In this document: one piece after another, positions 36,568 through 46,310 of the stretch
Position numbering within the stretch: the stretch's first letter is position 1
How the letters are laid out: each line of letters starts with the position of its first letter
Assembly: GCA_018261895.1 (NCBI GenBank)
Contig: JAGTRT010000007.1
Location: 1-64,000 of the forward strand
DNA: 64,000 nt
Origin: Pseudomonadota bacterium
GTDB taxonomy: Bacteria > Pseudomonadota > Gammaproteobacteria > Burkholderiales > Rhodocyclaceae
Reading direction: 5' to 3'
Program-made: the position numbers and the translations under genes
Notes under the pieces: model-generated
The model's input: only the letters and a program-made list of their open reading frames with translations
Told to the model about the DNA's origin: nothing
Databases searched by the model: none

Positions 36568-37950
36568 CTAGCGGCAACCGACCCTCTCCGACCCGGCGCC
36601 AAGGCCGAGGGCGCGATAGAGCGTGGCCTGGTTGTTCAGCTGACTCAGCCGATTGAAGACCAGCGAGCGCTCGACCGTGCGTAATCTTGCCTGCGCATCG
36701 AGCCACAGCTGAACATCGGTGCTGCCCGACTTGAATCGGGTCTGGGCAATCGCTTCGGCCCGTCGTGCCTGTTCCATTGACTGATTCAGCTTTTCCGCCG
36801 CAGCGCGCAACTGGGTGCGTGCCGACAGGCTGCCTTCAACTTCGGCCAGGGCGTTGTAGAGGCGCTGGCGGTAATTGATCACGGCTTCTTCATGCTGGGT
36901 TTCGGAGACGCGGATGGCCAGTCGGGTGGTATTCCACTGAATGAACGGCAGGGTCAGGCCGACGCCCAGCGTGGCGACAGGGTTCTTGAGGAATTCGAGC
37001 AGCGCGGCGCTCGACGTGCCGACGCTGCCGGTCAGCGAAAAGCTGGGGTAGTAGTAGGCACGGGTGTAATCGATATTGGCCAGGGTGGCGCGCAGCCGGT
37101 ATTCGGCCGAATGCAGGTCGGGCCGGCTGGCCAGGATGTCGGCCGGCAGGCCGGCGGCAACCTCCGGGAGCATGGCAGATTCCAGCGCGCTCGGTTCGAC
37201 GATCTCGGTTTCCGGCGGGTGGTTGAGTAACAGGGCGAGGGCATGCCGGGTTTCGATCTGTTGCTGAACCAGTTGCGTACGTGCCGCTTCCTGGGTGGAC
37301 AGGTTGAGTTCGGCCTGGGCCATGTTGAGGCCGGAAATCGCGCCAGCGGTGTAGCGGCTCCGGGTCAGGGCCAGCGTTTGCTCGGCATACGCGATGTCGG
37401 CGGCGCTCAGCGCCAGCAGCTTGTTGAGGTAGGCCAGTTGCCAGTAGAGCTGAGTGGTGGTGCCCAGCAGCGAAATGGCGAAGGCCCGGCAGTCGGCCTC
37501 GCTGGCCTTGGCTTCGAGGTGGGCGGCGGCGCGCTGGCTGGCCAGCTTGCCCCAGAAATCGAGTTCGAAACTGAGCGATGCGCCGACCCCGCTCGAATCG
37601 AAATTGGCGGTCGGGTCGAAACGGCGGCTTCGGGCCGAGTTGGCGCCGACCGCGACGTTTGGCGTCAGGTTGGTGTCGACCTGGGCGGCCTGCAACTGCG
37701 CGCGACGGACACGGATCGTCGCTGTGGCGAAATCGTTGTTGCGGCGTAGTGCCTGATCGATCAGCTCGTCGAGCCGCGGGTCGCCAAAATTCTTCCACCA
37801 TGTGTCCGGGCTTGCGATGGCGTCCGTGCTCGGCGTTGCCCAGCGTTCGGGTATTTGCAACTCGGGATCTTTGCCCGCCATGGGCAGGCTGGTGCACGCC
37901 GGGAGCAGCACAAAAAAAGCCAGAAGGAAGCTACGCGGAAAGTTTTTCAT
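36568..37950 (-). CDS. Outer-membrane efflux lipoprotein (TolC/NodT family)
   Basis: 460 residues with a lipobox LLPACTS (Cys19) and the duplicated helical-barrel repeats of outer membrane factors: TWWKNFGDPRLDELIDQALRRNNDFATATIRVRRAQLQAAQ in the first half and DILASRPDLHSAEYRLRATLANIDYTRAYYYPSFSLTGSVGTSS in the second. This NodT-type channel forms the exit duct for the MacA-MacB pair encoded directly upstream (9-bp gap), so the three genes encode a complete tripartite pump. It might also serve the RND pair at 17663-21861, which has no channel of its own. Confidence 0.93.
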   Translation of the reverse strand: MKNFPRSFLLAFFVLLPACTSLPMAGKDPELQIPERWATPSTDAIASPDTWWKNFGDPRLDELIDQALRRNNDFATATIRVRRAQLQAAQVDTNLTPNVAVGANSARSRRFDPTANFDSSGVGASLSFELDFWGKLASQRAAAHLEAKASEADCRAFAISLLGTTTQLYWQLAYLNKLLALSAADIAYAEQTLALTRSRYTAGAISGLNMAQAELNLSTQEAARTQLVQQQIETRHALALLLNHPPETEIVEPSALESAMLPEVAAGLPADILASRPDLHSAEYRLRATLANIDYTRAYYYPSFSLTGSVGTSSAALLEFLKNPVATLGVGLTLPFIQWNTTRLAIRVSETQHEEAVINYRQRLYNALAEVEGSLSARTQLRAAAEKLNQSMEQARRAEAIAQTRFKSGSTDVQLWLDAQARLRTVERSLVFNRLSQLNNQATLYRALGLGAGSERVGCR

Positions 37951-37959
37951 GGGAGCAGT

Positions 37960-39927
<1,968 letters not shown>

Positions 39928-39936
39928 GCGCGCGGC

Positions 39937-41088
39937 CTAGGATGTGCTGGCACCGTCCTCGATGATCACCTCGTCGCCTTCGTTGAGTCCCTCGATCTGG
40001 ATCCATACCCGGTCGTTGATGCCCGGCTTGACCATGGCCGACGTGATCTTGCCATCCTTGCCCAGCACTCGCACCGGATAAAAACCGCCCGGTTCGGCGC
40101 GGCCCAGCGCGGAAAGAGGTACGCACAGGACGTTCTTGGCTTCGAGTTCGACGACGGTTACCTGCGCGGTCATCGCAATGCGCAGGCGATGATTGGGGTT
40201 CGGTACGTCGAAGAGCGCGTTGTAGAACACCGGCCCCGTCGCCTTGGCATTGTCTTTCAACTCCTGGGGGGCCGGTTCAACCTTGCTTACCTTGCCGAAA
40301 TGACGCTCATTGGCGTCGCCGAGGATGGTGAAATAAGCCGACTGACCCGGCTGGATGCGGATCACGTCAGCTTCGGAAATCTGCGCCTTGACAGTCATGA
40401 CGTCGAGATTGGCCAGTTTAAGAATGACGGGCGCCTGTTGGGCAGCGACCACAGTCTGCCCTTCCTGGGTCACGATGGCGACCACATCGCCGCTCATCGG
40501 GGCGACGATCTTGGTGAAGCCGAGATTGGTTATGGCCGAATTCATCTGGGCCTTCGCCTGGTTGATCTGGGCGCCGAGTGAGGCGTAATTGGCGCTCAGT
40601 AGCTGGACCTGTGCTTTTGCCGACTCCAGGTCCTGATGCGAGGTGGCGTCTTTGGCCAGCATTTCTTCCTGGCGACGGAAGGTCTGGTTGGCCTGCCACA
40701 GACTGGCAGCAACGGCGCGGCGCTGGGCTTCCAGGCTTTCCAGACTGGCTTTGGCCGCAATCAGGTCGTTCTGCGCCAGTTCCGGATCGATCTCGGCCAG
40801 TAGCTGCCCTTTTTCAACGCGGTCGCCGAGTTGAACCTTCAATGACTTCAATTGCCCGGAGACGCGGGCACCAACGTCGACTTGCTGTTGGGCCTGCAGA
40901 TTGCCTGTCGTCATTACCGAACTGAGCAAGTCCCGGCGTACGACCTGAGCGGTCAGGTAGCTGCGTGATTTTGAAGCGAGAATGTAGTGCTGGACGAGGA
41001 AAACGGTCAGCACCACGGCCACCAGCACGCTCGCCGCAATGGCAGCCTGTCGGGCCGTGATTTTTTTCAGGGGTCGATGAAATCGCAT
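39937..41088 (-). CDS. macA: MacA-like periplasmic adaptor protein
   Basis: 383 residues with an N-terminal membrane anchor (QAAIAASVLVAVVLTVFLVQHYIL) and the adaptor domains: lipoyl half (QVDVGARVSGQLKSLKVQLGDRVEKGQLLAEIDP), helical hairpin (LESLEAQRRAVAASLWQANQTF...LLSANYASLGAQINQAKAQM), lipoyl return (TKIVAPMSGDVVAIVTQEGQTVVA) and a beta-barrel with LGRAEPGGFYPVRVLGKDGKI. It is the first gene of the MacA-MacB-channel operon, with 9 bp to macB. Confidence 0.94.
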   Translation of the reverse strand: MRFHRPLKKITARQAAIAASVLVAVVLTVFLVQHYILASKSRSYLTAQVVRRDLLSSVMTTGNLQAQQQVDVGARVSGQLKSLKVQLGDRVEKGQLLAEIDPELAQNDLIAAKASLESLEAQRRAVAASLWQANQTFRRQEEMLAKDATSHQDLESAKAQVQLLSANYASLGAQINQAKAQMNSAITNLGFTKIVAPMSGDVVAIVTQEGQTVVAAQQAPVILKLANLDVMTVKAQISEADVIRIQPGQSAYFTILGDANERHFGKVSKVEPAPQELKDNAKATGPVFYNALFDVPNPNHRLRIAMTAQVTVVELEAKNVLCVPLSALGRAEPGGFYPVRVLGKDGKITSAMVKPGINDRVWIQIEGLNEGDEVIIEDGASTS

Positions 41089-41149
41089 TCTCAGTCGCCG
41101 AAATATACAAATGTCATTAGATGGCTAAAACGGGAAAGGCGATTCCGAA

Positions 41150-41167
41150 TGACGACCTTCGTCGTCA
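41150..41167. repeat. Hairpin downstream of the first CxxCH paralogue
   Basis: Stem TGACGAC/GTCGTCA with a 4-nt loop. A matching hairpin (GACGAC/GTCGTC) lies downstream of the second paralogue at 41858-41873, so the 3' flank was duplicated with the gene. No long T-run. Confidence 0.5.
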
Positions 41168-41208
41168 CAGGGAACCGCCCAAGCATGGCTTAGCTGATCT
41201 GAAACAGC

Positions 41209-41640
41209 TTAGTCGTCGTGATCTCTGTCTTTCGACTTCGACTTTCTGGAATCCTGCTTGTCGTTGGAGTCGTCTCGATCCTTGGACTCATGCTTCCGCT
41301 TGCTACCGTGATTGTGGTCATTGCTCGGCGGCGTCACGACCGGAGGCGGGGTTACCACGGGCGGCGGGGTTACCACGGGCGGCGGCGTCACAACCGGTGG
41401 CGGCGTCACGGTCGGCGGCGGAGTCGTCTTGACCGTGTGGCACGCGGCGCAAGGCGACGAGCCGATACTCACGTGGCCGGACGGGGGCGGTGCAACGCAG
41501 GCACCACAGCTGTCGATAGCTGCGGCGTTGCCCGCGAATAGCGAGCCAACCACTACCGGGGTAATCAACGCGATGCTGCGAGCGATTTTCCGCATCGCTA
41601 CGCCAATTTCTGACGTCATTTTTTTACTTTTTGCTTCCAT
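41209..41640 (-). CDS. Secreted Pro-repeat protein with CxxCH motif (paralogue A)
   Basis: 143 residues. A late-starting signal peptide (MRKIARSIALITPVVVGSLFAGNAAA, from residue 16), then SCGACVAPPP (C45, C48) and PCAACHT (C64, C67, H68), a CxxCH pattern usual for covalent haem c attachment. About five TPPPVV-type hexapeptides (residues 73-102) follow, then a highly charged His/Lys/Asp/Ser-rich tail. No known cytochrome fold is large enough here; the single CxxCH may bind haem or metal, or be coincidental. Ribosome site GGAGAGGAGAG precedes the ATG. Tandem with a longer paralogue at 41916; gene and both flanks appear duplicated. Confidence 0.78.
   Translation of the reverse strand: MEAKSKKMTSEIGVAMRKIARSIALITPVVVGSLFAGNAAAIDSCGACVAPPPSGHVSIGSSPCAACHTVKTTPPPTVTPPPVVTPPPVVTPPPVVTPPPVVTPPSNDHNHGSKRKHESKDRDDSNDKQDSRKSKSKDRDHDD
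41335..41424 (-). repeat. Coding tandem repeat, hexapeptide TPPPVV
   Basis: Five 18-bp units encoding TPPP(T/V)V, the short counterpart of the 17-unit array in paralogue B. Confidence 0.85.
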
Positions 41641-41857
41641 TGGTTCTCTCCTCTCCTTGCTGATAACGGATTTAAGTCGCGTTAGCAGAAAGGCAAACTA
41701 ACCTGGATAGGACAGGCATGAAGCCATCGTGTGGGGAAATGACGCCGCTCGGATCGTTGGTGGGCAAAGCAAACCCTTCGATTTTTGTGGCGTTCCTGCT
41801 TGCGCAGAGCTTTCCCTCACTATCTCCATGCCTTCGGCTTAAAAGGCGATTCCACAG

Positions 41858-41873
41858 GACGACGTTTGTCGTC
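41858..41873. repeat. Hairpin downstream of the second CxxCH paralogue
   Basis: Stem GACGAC/GTCGTC with a GTTT loop; counterpart of 41150-41167 in the duplicated 3' flank. The 41641-41915 gap otherwise holds only the promoter of paralogue A, whose upstream sequence resembles that of paralogue B near 42620. Confidence 0.5.
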
Positions 41874-41915
41874 GCATGGAACCGCTTGATCATGGCTTAC
41901 ATGATCTGGAACTGC

Positions 41916-42560
41916 TTAGTCGTCATGCCCCTTGTCTTTCGACTTCTTGGAGTCATGCCTGTCCTTGGAGTCGTGTTTGTCGCGGGAATGATGATGCTCG
42001 TGCTTGTCGTGATGTCCGTGATGGGACGGAGGCGTCACAACGGGGGTTGGCTTGACGATAGGCGTCGGGGTAACGACCGGGGTCGGTTTGACGATCGGCG
42101 TCGGGGTGACAACCGGCGTCGGCTTGACGATCGGAGTGGGGGTCACAACCGGCGTCGGGGTCACGACCGGAGTGGGAGTGACAACCGGGGTCGGCGTCAC
42201 AACCGGGGTCGGCGTCACAACCGGGGTCGGCTTGACGATGGGGGTGGGGGTCACGACTGGCGTCGGCGTGACGACCGGGGTCGGCGTTACAACCGGCGGA
42301 GGTGTTACAACCGGAGTGGGGGTCACGACCGGGGTCGGCGTCGTCGTAACCGTATGGCACATCGCGCAAGGCGTCGTGCCGGTAGCCGGGTGGGGGGCGG
42401 CCGGGGGCGGGGCGACACATGCGCCGCAACTCGGGAGTGCCTCGGCGTTGCCGGCGAGCATTGAACCGACCAACACCGGGGTGATCAGGGCGATGGCGCG
42501 TGCAATCTTGCGCATCGAACCAATGGTTGCTGAACTCATATTTTTACCTTCTGTTTTCAC
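41916..42560 (-). CDS. Secreted Pro-repeat protein with CxxCH motif (paralogue B)
   Basis: 214 residues starting at GTG with AGGAG 7 bp upstream. It has the same plan as its neighbour: signal peptide from residue 16 (MRKIARAIALITPVLVGSMLAGNAEA), SCGACVAPPP (C45, C48), PCAMCHT (C65, C68, H69), then 17 hexapeptides of the TPTPVV, TPPPVV, TPTPIV and KPTPVV types (residues 74-175), and a His/Lys/Asp-rich tail (HHGHHDKHEHHHSRDKHD). An extended polyproline-type rod is expected. The N-terminal 70 residues are nearly identical to paralogue A, while repeat number differs, as expected for slippage. Family not recognised; haem binding is a possibility only. Confidence 0.8.
   Translation of the reverse strand: MKTEGKNMSSATIGSMRKIARAIALITPVLVGSMLAGNAEALPSCGACVAPPPAAPHPATGTTPCAMCHTVTTTPTPVVTPTPVVTPPPVVTPTPVVTPTPVVTPTPIVKPTPVVTPTPVVTPTPVVTPTPVVTPTPVVTPTPIVKPTPVVTPTPIVKPTPVVTPTPIVKPTPVVTPPSHHGHHDKHEHHHSRDKHDSKDRHDSKKSKDKGHDD
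42036..42341 (-). repeat. Coding tandem repeat, 17 hexapeptide units
   Basis: Seventeen 18-bp units encoding TPTPVV, TPPPVV, TPTPIV and KPTPVV. Within the array a 36-bp TPTPIV-KPTPVV double unit itself recurs, showing stepwise expansion. Confidence 0.92.
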
Positions 42561-42810
42561 TAATTTTCTCCTGTCCGTAATGATATTTGGCTTATGAAGC
42601 CGTTATGCGAATTGCGAATTCGCCTGGATAAGATAGGCATGATGCATGCCAGTGGGAAAAAATACCACGCAATCAATGCTTATGCAATAAGAATATCTAT
42701 TATGGGTGTTTAAATCGCACAAATATTTGTTTTTTAATGACTTGTCTGTCGTTTTTTGGCGACTGTCTATAAGTTGATTGCGCTTATCTTTATGAATTTA
42801 TGAGCGATTT

Positions 42811-43848
42811 TTATGTCGTTTGGTGGCGACAGTGTTGTGCGTTCCCAGTGGTATGCGTGTCTATAGTCAGGTGACTTGAGCCGGCTGAGCCGGCGGGCGT
42901 ATATCCCTGGACAAAATACAAAGGGCGCTGCTTGGTTTCGCCGAAAATGCGACCGAGGTACTCGCCCAGAACGCCGATGAAGAACAACTGGATGCCACCT
43001 AGAAACAGCATGGTTACCATCAGCGATGGATAGCCCGGCACGTCCTGGCCGAGGATCAGTGTTTTGCCGATAATCCAGAGACCGTAGAGAAAAGCCAGCG
43101 AAGAGGTCAGCAAACCCAGATAGGTGGCGAATTTGAGCGGGGCGATGGTGAATGACGTAATGCCTTCCAGGGCGAAGTTCCAGAGCTTCCAGTAATTGAA
43201 TTTCGTTTCCCCGGCGGCGCGTGGATCACGGCGGTATTTGATGGCTTTTGAGGGAAAACCAACCCAGGCAAAAAGCCCTTTCATGAAACGGTGCTGCTCA
43301 CGCAACTGCAGCAACGCTTCCACGGAGCGCCGGCTCATAAGGCGAAAATCCCCTGTGTCACGGGGGATTTTTACTTTCCCGGAGAGTCGGTCCATGACTT
43401 TGTAAAACACACTGGCGGTGGCTTTTTTGAGCCAGCTTTCGCCATCGCGATGGGTGCGCGTGGCATAAACGATGTCAAAGCCGTTTTCCCATTCGCTGAC
43501 AAATTCCCGAATCAGTTCGGGAGGGTCCTGCAGATCGGCATCGATGACGACCACGGCATCTCCCTTGGCGTGATCAAAGCCAGCCGTCATGGCGATTTCC
43601 TTGCCAAAATTGCGCGACAGGTTAACGCTGGCCACCCGTCTATCCCGGGTGCACAGTTCATTGATGATGCGCTGCGTCTGGTCGGTGCTGCCGTCATTTA
43701 CGAAAATGATTTCCCAGCGATAACCGGGTAATTGCTCGAACAGCGCACTCATTCGCGTGTGAAATGCATTCAGCACAGCCTCTTCGTTGTATGCCGGGAC
43801 AACGACGGAGATCAGCGGCTTGGGGAGTTCGGCTTCAGTCAGTTTCAT
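42811..43848 (-). CDS. GT2 family glycosyltransferase, GtrB-like
   Basis: 345 residues. GT-A domain with VVVPAYNEEAVLNAF (about 14-28), FVNDGSTD, LSRNFGKEIAMTAGFDHAKGDAVVVIDADLQDPPEL (DxD near 102) and DFRLMSRRSVEALL. Two C-terminal membrane helices (about 235-258 and 272-295) match polyprenyl-phosphate hexose synthases (GtrB, DPM1 relatives) that load glucose or a related sugar onto undecaprenyl phosphate. It follows gtrA by 12 bp and ends the four-gene run. The downstream gap of 250 bp up to the CxxCH gene is A/T-rich and holds no further gene. Confidence 0.9.
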   Translation of the reverse strand: MKLTEAELPKPLISVVVPAYNEEAVLNAFHTRMSALFEQLPGYRWEIIFVNDGSTDQTQRIINELCTRDRRVASVNLSRNFGKEIAMTAGFDHAKGDAVVVIDADLQDPPELIREFVSEWENGFDIVYATRTHRDGESWLKKATASVFYKVMDRLSGKVKIPRDTGDFRLMSRRSVEALLQLREQHRFMKGLFAWVGFPSKAIKYRRDPRAAGETKFNYWKLWNFALEGITSFTIAPLKFATYLGLLTSSLAFLYGLWIIGKTLILGQDVPGYPSLMVTMLFLGGIQLFFIGVLGEYLGRIFGETKQRPLYFVQGYTPAGSAGSSHLTIDTHTTGNAQHCRHQTT

Positions 43849-43860
43849 GATTAGATCCCA

Positions 43861-44274
43861 TCAACGATGCCCGGATGCGGGCTGGTGGCGAAACGCCCAC
43901 CATTTGCTGCCGGCGAAATTCCAGAGGAGACAAATGCCGGTGGTCAGCAACTGGGCCGGCCAGTGATACCAGTGCATCCCGGCAGTCAGCAGCGCCATCA
44001 GCGCGGTATTGATCAGCCAGCCAATGCTGGCAACGACGTAGAACTTGCTGGCGGCGTCGAGGTGCGACTTGTCGCTGGCGAAGGTGAATCGGTAATTGAG
44101 CAGGTAATTCACGACCGAGCCGACCAGGGCACCCGCAGCGGAGGACCAGGTCGGCGCCCAGCCAAGCCAGTCGGCGCCCAGCCACAGAACGGCGTAGTGG
44201 GCCAATGTGCCGAGCGCGCCAACGGCGGCGAAGCGCAAAAATTGCGCTGCATGTGGCAAATTCCTGGGCATCAT
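43861..44274 (-). CDS. GtrA family membrane protein
   Basis: 137 residues from the ATG at 44274, which overlaps the stop of the upstream DUF2298 gene; longer starts would run into that gene. Four predicted membrane helices and the GtrA signature stretches FLRFAAVGALGTLAHYAVLWL, GALVGSVVNYLLNYRFTF and FVVASIGWLINTALMALL. GtrA-like proteins are thought to flip polyprenyl-linked sugars across the inner membrane. Paired with the GtrB-like gene just downstream. Confidence 0.9.
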   Translation of the reverse strand: MMPRNLPHAAQFLRFAAVGALGTLAHYAVLWLGADWLGWAPTWSSAAGALVGSVVNYLLNYRFTFASDKSHLDAASKFYVVASIGWLINTALMALLTAGMHWYHWPAQLLTTGICLLWNFAGSKWWAFRHQPASGHR

Positions 44275-46310
44275 GGACGCCGCACCCATAGACCGACGTG
44301 CACTTCGGGATTGGCCTGGAATTCGAGCCATGCATACTTGTCGCCGATCGCCTCATTGGCCTGTTGCCAGGCGCCGGGTTGCATCTCGAAATCCTTGTAA
44401 TTCCAGACGATGTAATCGACCTTGTTGGCGATCAGCCAGTTCGCCGCATCGGGCAGTGTGCCCAGGTAGAACTGGAGAATCTGTTCTTTCAGCATCCACG
44501 CCTGGCCGACGTTGCGGTGCCAGGTCGACAGGTGCGAAGGCCAGCCAAGCAGACTCGGCTTGGCGGCAAAAACCGCATAGATGCCCGAATCGGTGTAGGC
44601 GTCGCCGTAGCAGTTTTCCAGGACGATGCCGTAGGGTGCCTTTTCTAGGTGGCGGAACATGTCGCGGACTGTCGGGTCCTGCGTATACAGTCCATGCGCG
44701 GCCAGTTTTCCCTGATCGCCCTTGCCGGAATAGATCCAGTAGCGTGCTACGTCATAAGCGTACAGATTGATGAGCATGAACGAGGCAACCACCAGCCAGC
44801 GCACCCAGGCGCGGCTACTGGCCAGCACGCTGACCCCCAGGGCCACCGAACCTCCTGTCCAGATCCAGCCCCACCACTTCATGGTCGTATTGGCCCGCTC
44901 GTAGGCGCCGCCTGTCGGGTCATCAACGTAGATCAGTTCGGAAATCAGCAACAGGCCGAGGAAAATGACCGAGAACAGTAGCGCCAGGCGGCGGTTTTCC
45001 TTTTGCCACAGGCCAAGCGCTGCCAAAAGCATCAGCGGCCAATGAACGGCCAGGAACTGCACCAGCGGCGTGTGATCCTCGGGCGAGATCAGTCTGATCG
45101 GTGTCGCCAGGGCCTTGTTGGCGAAGCCGCTCAGGAAGGGGTAGAGCAACAGGAATCCGCCAAGGCCACCCAGCAGCAGGGCTTTCCAGAGTGGCGGCCG
45201 GCCGTTCAGGTAACGCCAGGCAATCCAGCCCAGTACCAGCGCCACCTGCAAGGGAAAGGTCCAGGTATTGGTGGCTAGCATTACTGGCACGGTCAGGGCC
45301 AGCAACGCCTGCGGGGCAAAGGTGGAATCTCCGGGGGGGCGGGCGTCGCCATCACGAACTGCTTTCGCCTGGCTGGCAGCCTCGCTGGCCCCAATGGCAG
45401 CGATAGCCAGCAACAACAGGAAGAAGCCGCCGAGCGGCGGATGATAGTCGCTGACAAAATACTGGTAGCCGAAATCCTCTGACTGCAACTCGCGTGGCAC
45501 CCAGGTTGAGGTTGCCGTCTTGGGAAACAGGCGCTGGCCGAATTCGGTATTCAGGCGTTGATCGAAGTAGCCAATGAAGCGCTGGCTGGCCAGCATGCGA
45601 TCATTGACGTGTTGTGCCATTTCCTCGCCGGAAGGGTTGGCTGGTTGCTGGTACGACAGGTGCACGAACGGCGTTGCTCCCGTGCCGCCAAGAACGAAGG
45701 TGATGATGACCAGCCAGCGTGCCCATTTTTGTGCAAGGAATCGCCGGGCGAAATCCCAGGCCAGCGTGATCGGCAAGGCCATCAGCAAGGCAAAGGCAAG
45801 GTTGTAGGTCAAGCCCGGGCCAAGACCGAAAATCCGCCCCATCAATGCGGCAGCGTAGTGCTGGAAGGCGTAGTAGAAATCGAAACGGTTGGGCGGGAAC
45901 CAGTGATCGAGTGGAGGCAACTGACTACCGGGCAAATAATTGCCGATGAAATACAGGTCGGTGACCCGCTCCGAGGTAGGGAAAATGACCGGGAAAGTCC
46001 ATTTCCATGCCAGTCCGTAGCCCAGGGCCACCAGAAAAACCAGTTCGGCGCGCCAGAACGATTGCTCGATCAGTCGCTGGCGTTCGCTGTACAGCAGAAA
46101 AGTCGCGGCGCCTGTGGTCAAGGGCCATAACCAGGTCAGTTTGCCCAGGCCGACAAAATGTTCGGTGAAGAAAAAGAACAGGCAGAACAACAAAATGCCC
46201 GCCGCCCGGGCCAGCGCGAATGCGCTGATGAAGCGGCTGAGCAGCGCGGTCTGCCCGGCCAGATTGACCACCAGCAACAGCAAGGTGAACAGAAAATAAA
46301 TCAGGTTCAT
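44271..46310 (-). CDS. DUF2298 polytopic membrane protein (paralogue 1)
   Basis: 679 residues with a dozen or more hydrophobic segments. It matches the DUF2298/YYY-domain family through LYFIGNYLPGSQLPPLDHWFPPNRFDFYYAFQHYAAALMGRIFGL (about 122-166), the YHPPLGGFFLLLLA stretch near 285 and IYVDDPTGGAYERANTTMKWW (about 460-480). DUF2298 proteins resemble GT-C glycosyltransferases; the donor and acceptor are unknown. It overlaps both its paralogue upstream and gtrA downstream by ATGA, so a shared transcript is nearly certain. Acting with GtrA/GtrB, it could transfer a polyprenyl-linked sugar to an exported acceptor (inference). Confidence 0.88.
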   Translation of the reverse strand: MNLIYFLFTLLLLVVNLAGQTALLSRFISAFALARAAGILLFCLFFFFTEHFVGLGKLTWLWPLTTGAATFLLYSERQRLIEQSFWRAELVFLVALGYGLAWKWTFPVIFPTSERVTDLYFIGNYLPGSQLPPLDHWFPPNRFDFYYAFQHYAAALMGRIFGLGPGLTYNLAFALLMALPITLAWDFARRFLAQKWARWLVIITFVLGGTGATPFVHLSYQQPANPSGEEMAQHVNDRMLASQRFIGYFDQRLNTEFGQRLFPKTATSTWVPRELQSEDFGYQYFVSDYHPPLGGFFLLLLAIAAIGASEAASQAKAVRDGDARPPGDSTFAPQALLALTVPVMLATNTWTFPLQVALVLGWIAWRYLNGRPPLWKALLLGGLGGFLLLYPFLSGFANKALATPIRLISPEDHTPLVQFLAVHWPLMLLAALGLWQKENRRLALLFSVIFLGLLLISELIYVDDPTGGAYERANTTMKWWGWIWTGGSVALGVSVLASSRAWVRWLVVASFMLINLYAYDVARYWIYSGKGDQGKLAAHGLYTQDPTVRDMFRHLEKAPYGIVLENCYGDAYTDSGIYAVFAAKPSLLGWPSHLSTWHRNVGQAWMLKEQILQFYLGTLPDAANWLIANKVDYIVWNYKDFEMQPGAWQQANEAIGDKYAWLEFQANPEVHVGLWVRRP

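Noticed and set aside
42036-42341. Regular repeats that might suggest a CRISPR array
   Set aside because: Units are 18 bp, contiguous and in frame, coding for hexapeptides; there are no unique spacers and no cas genes.
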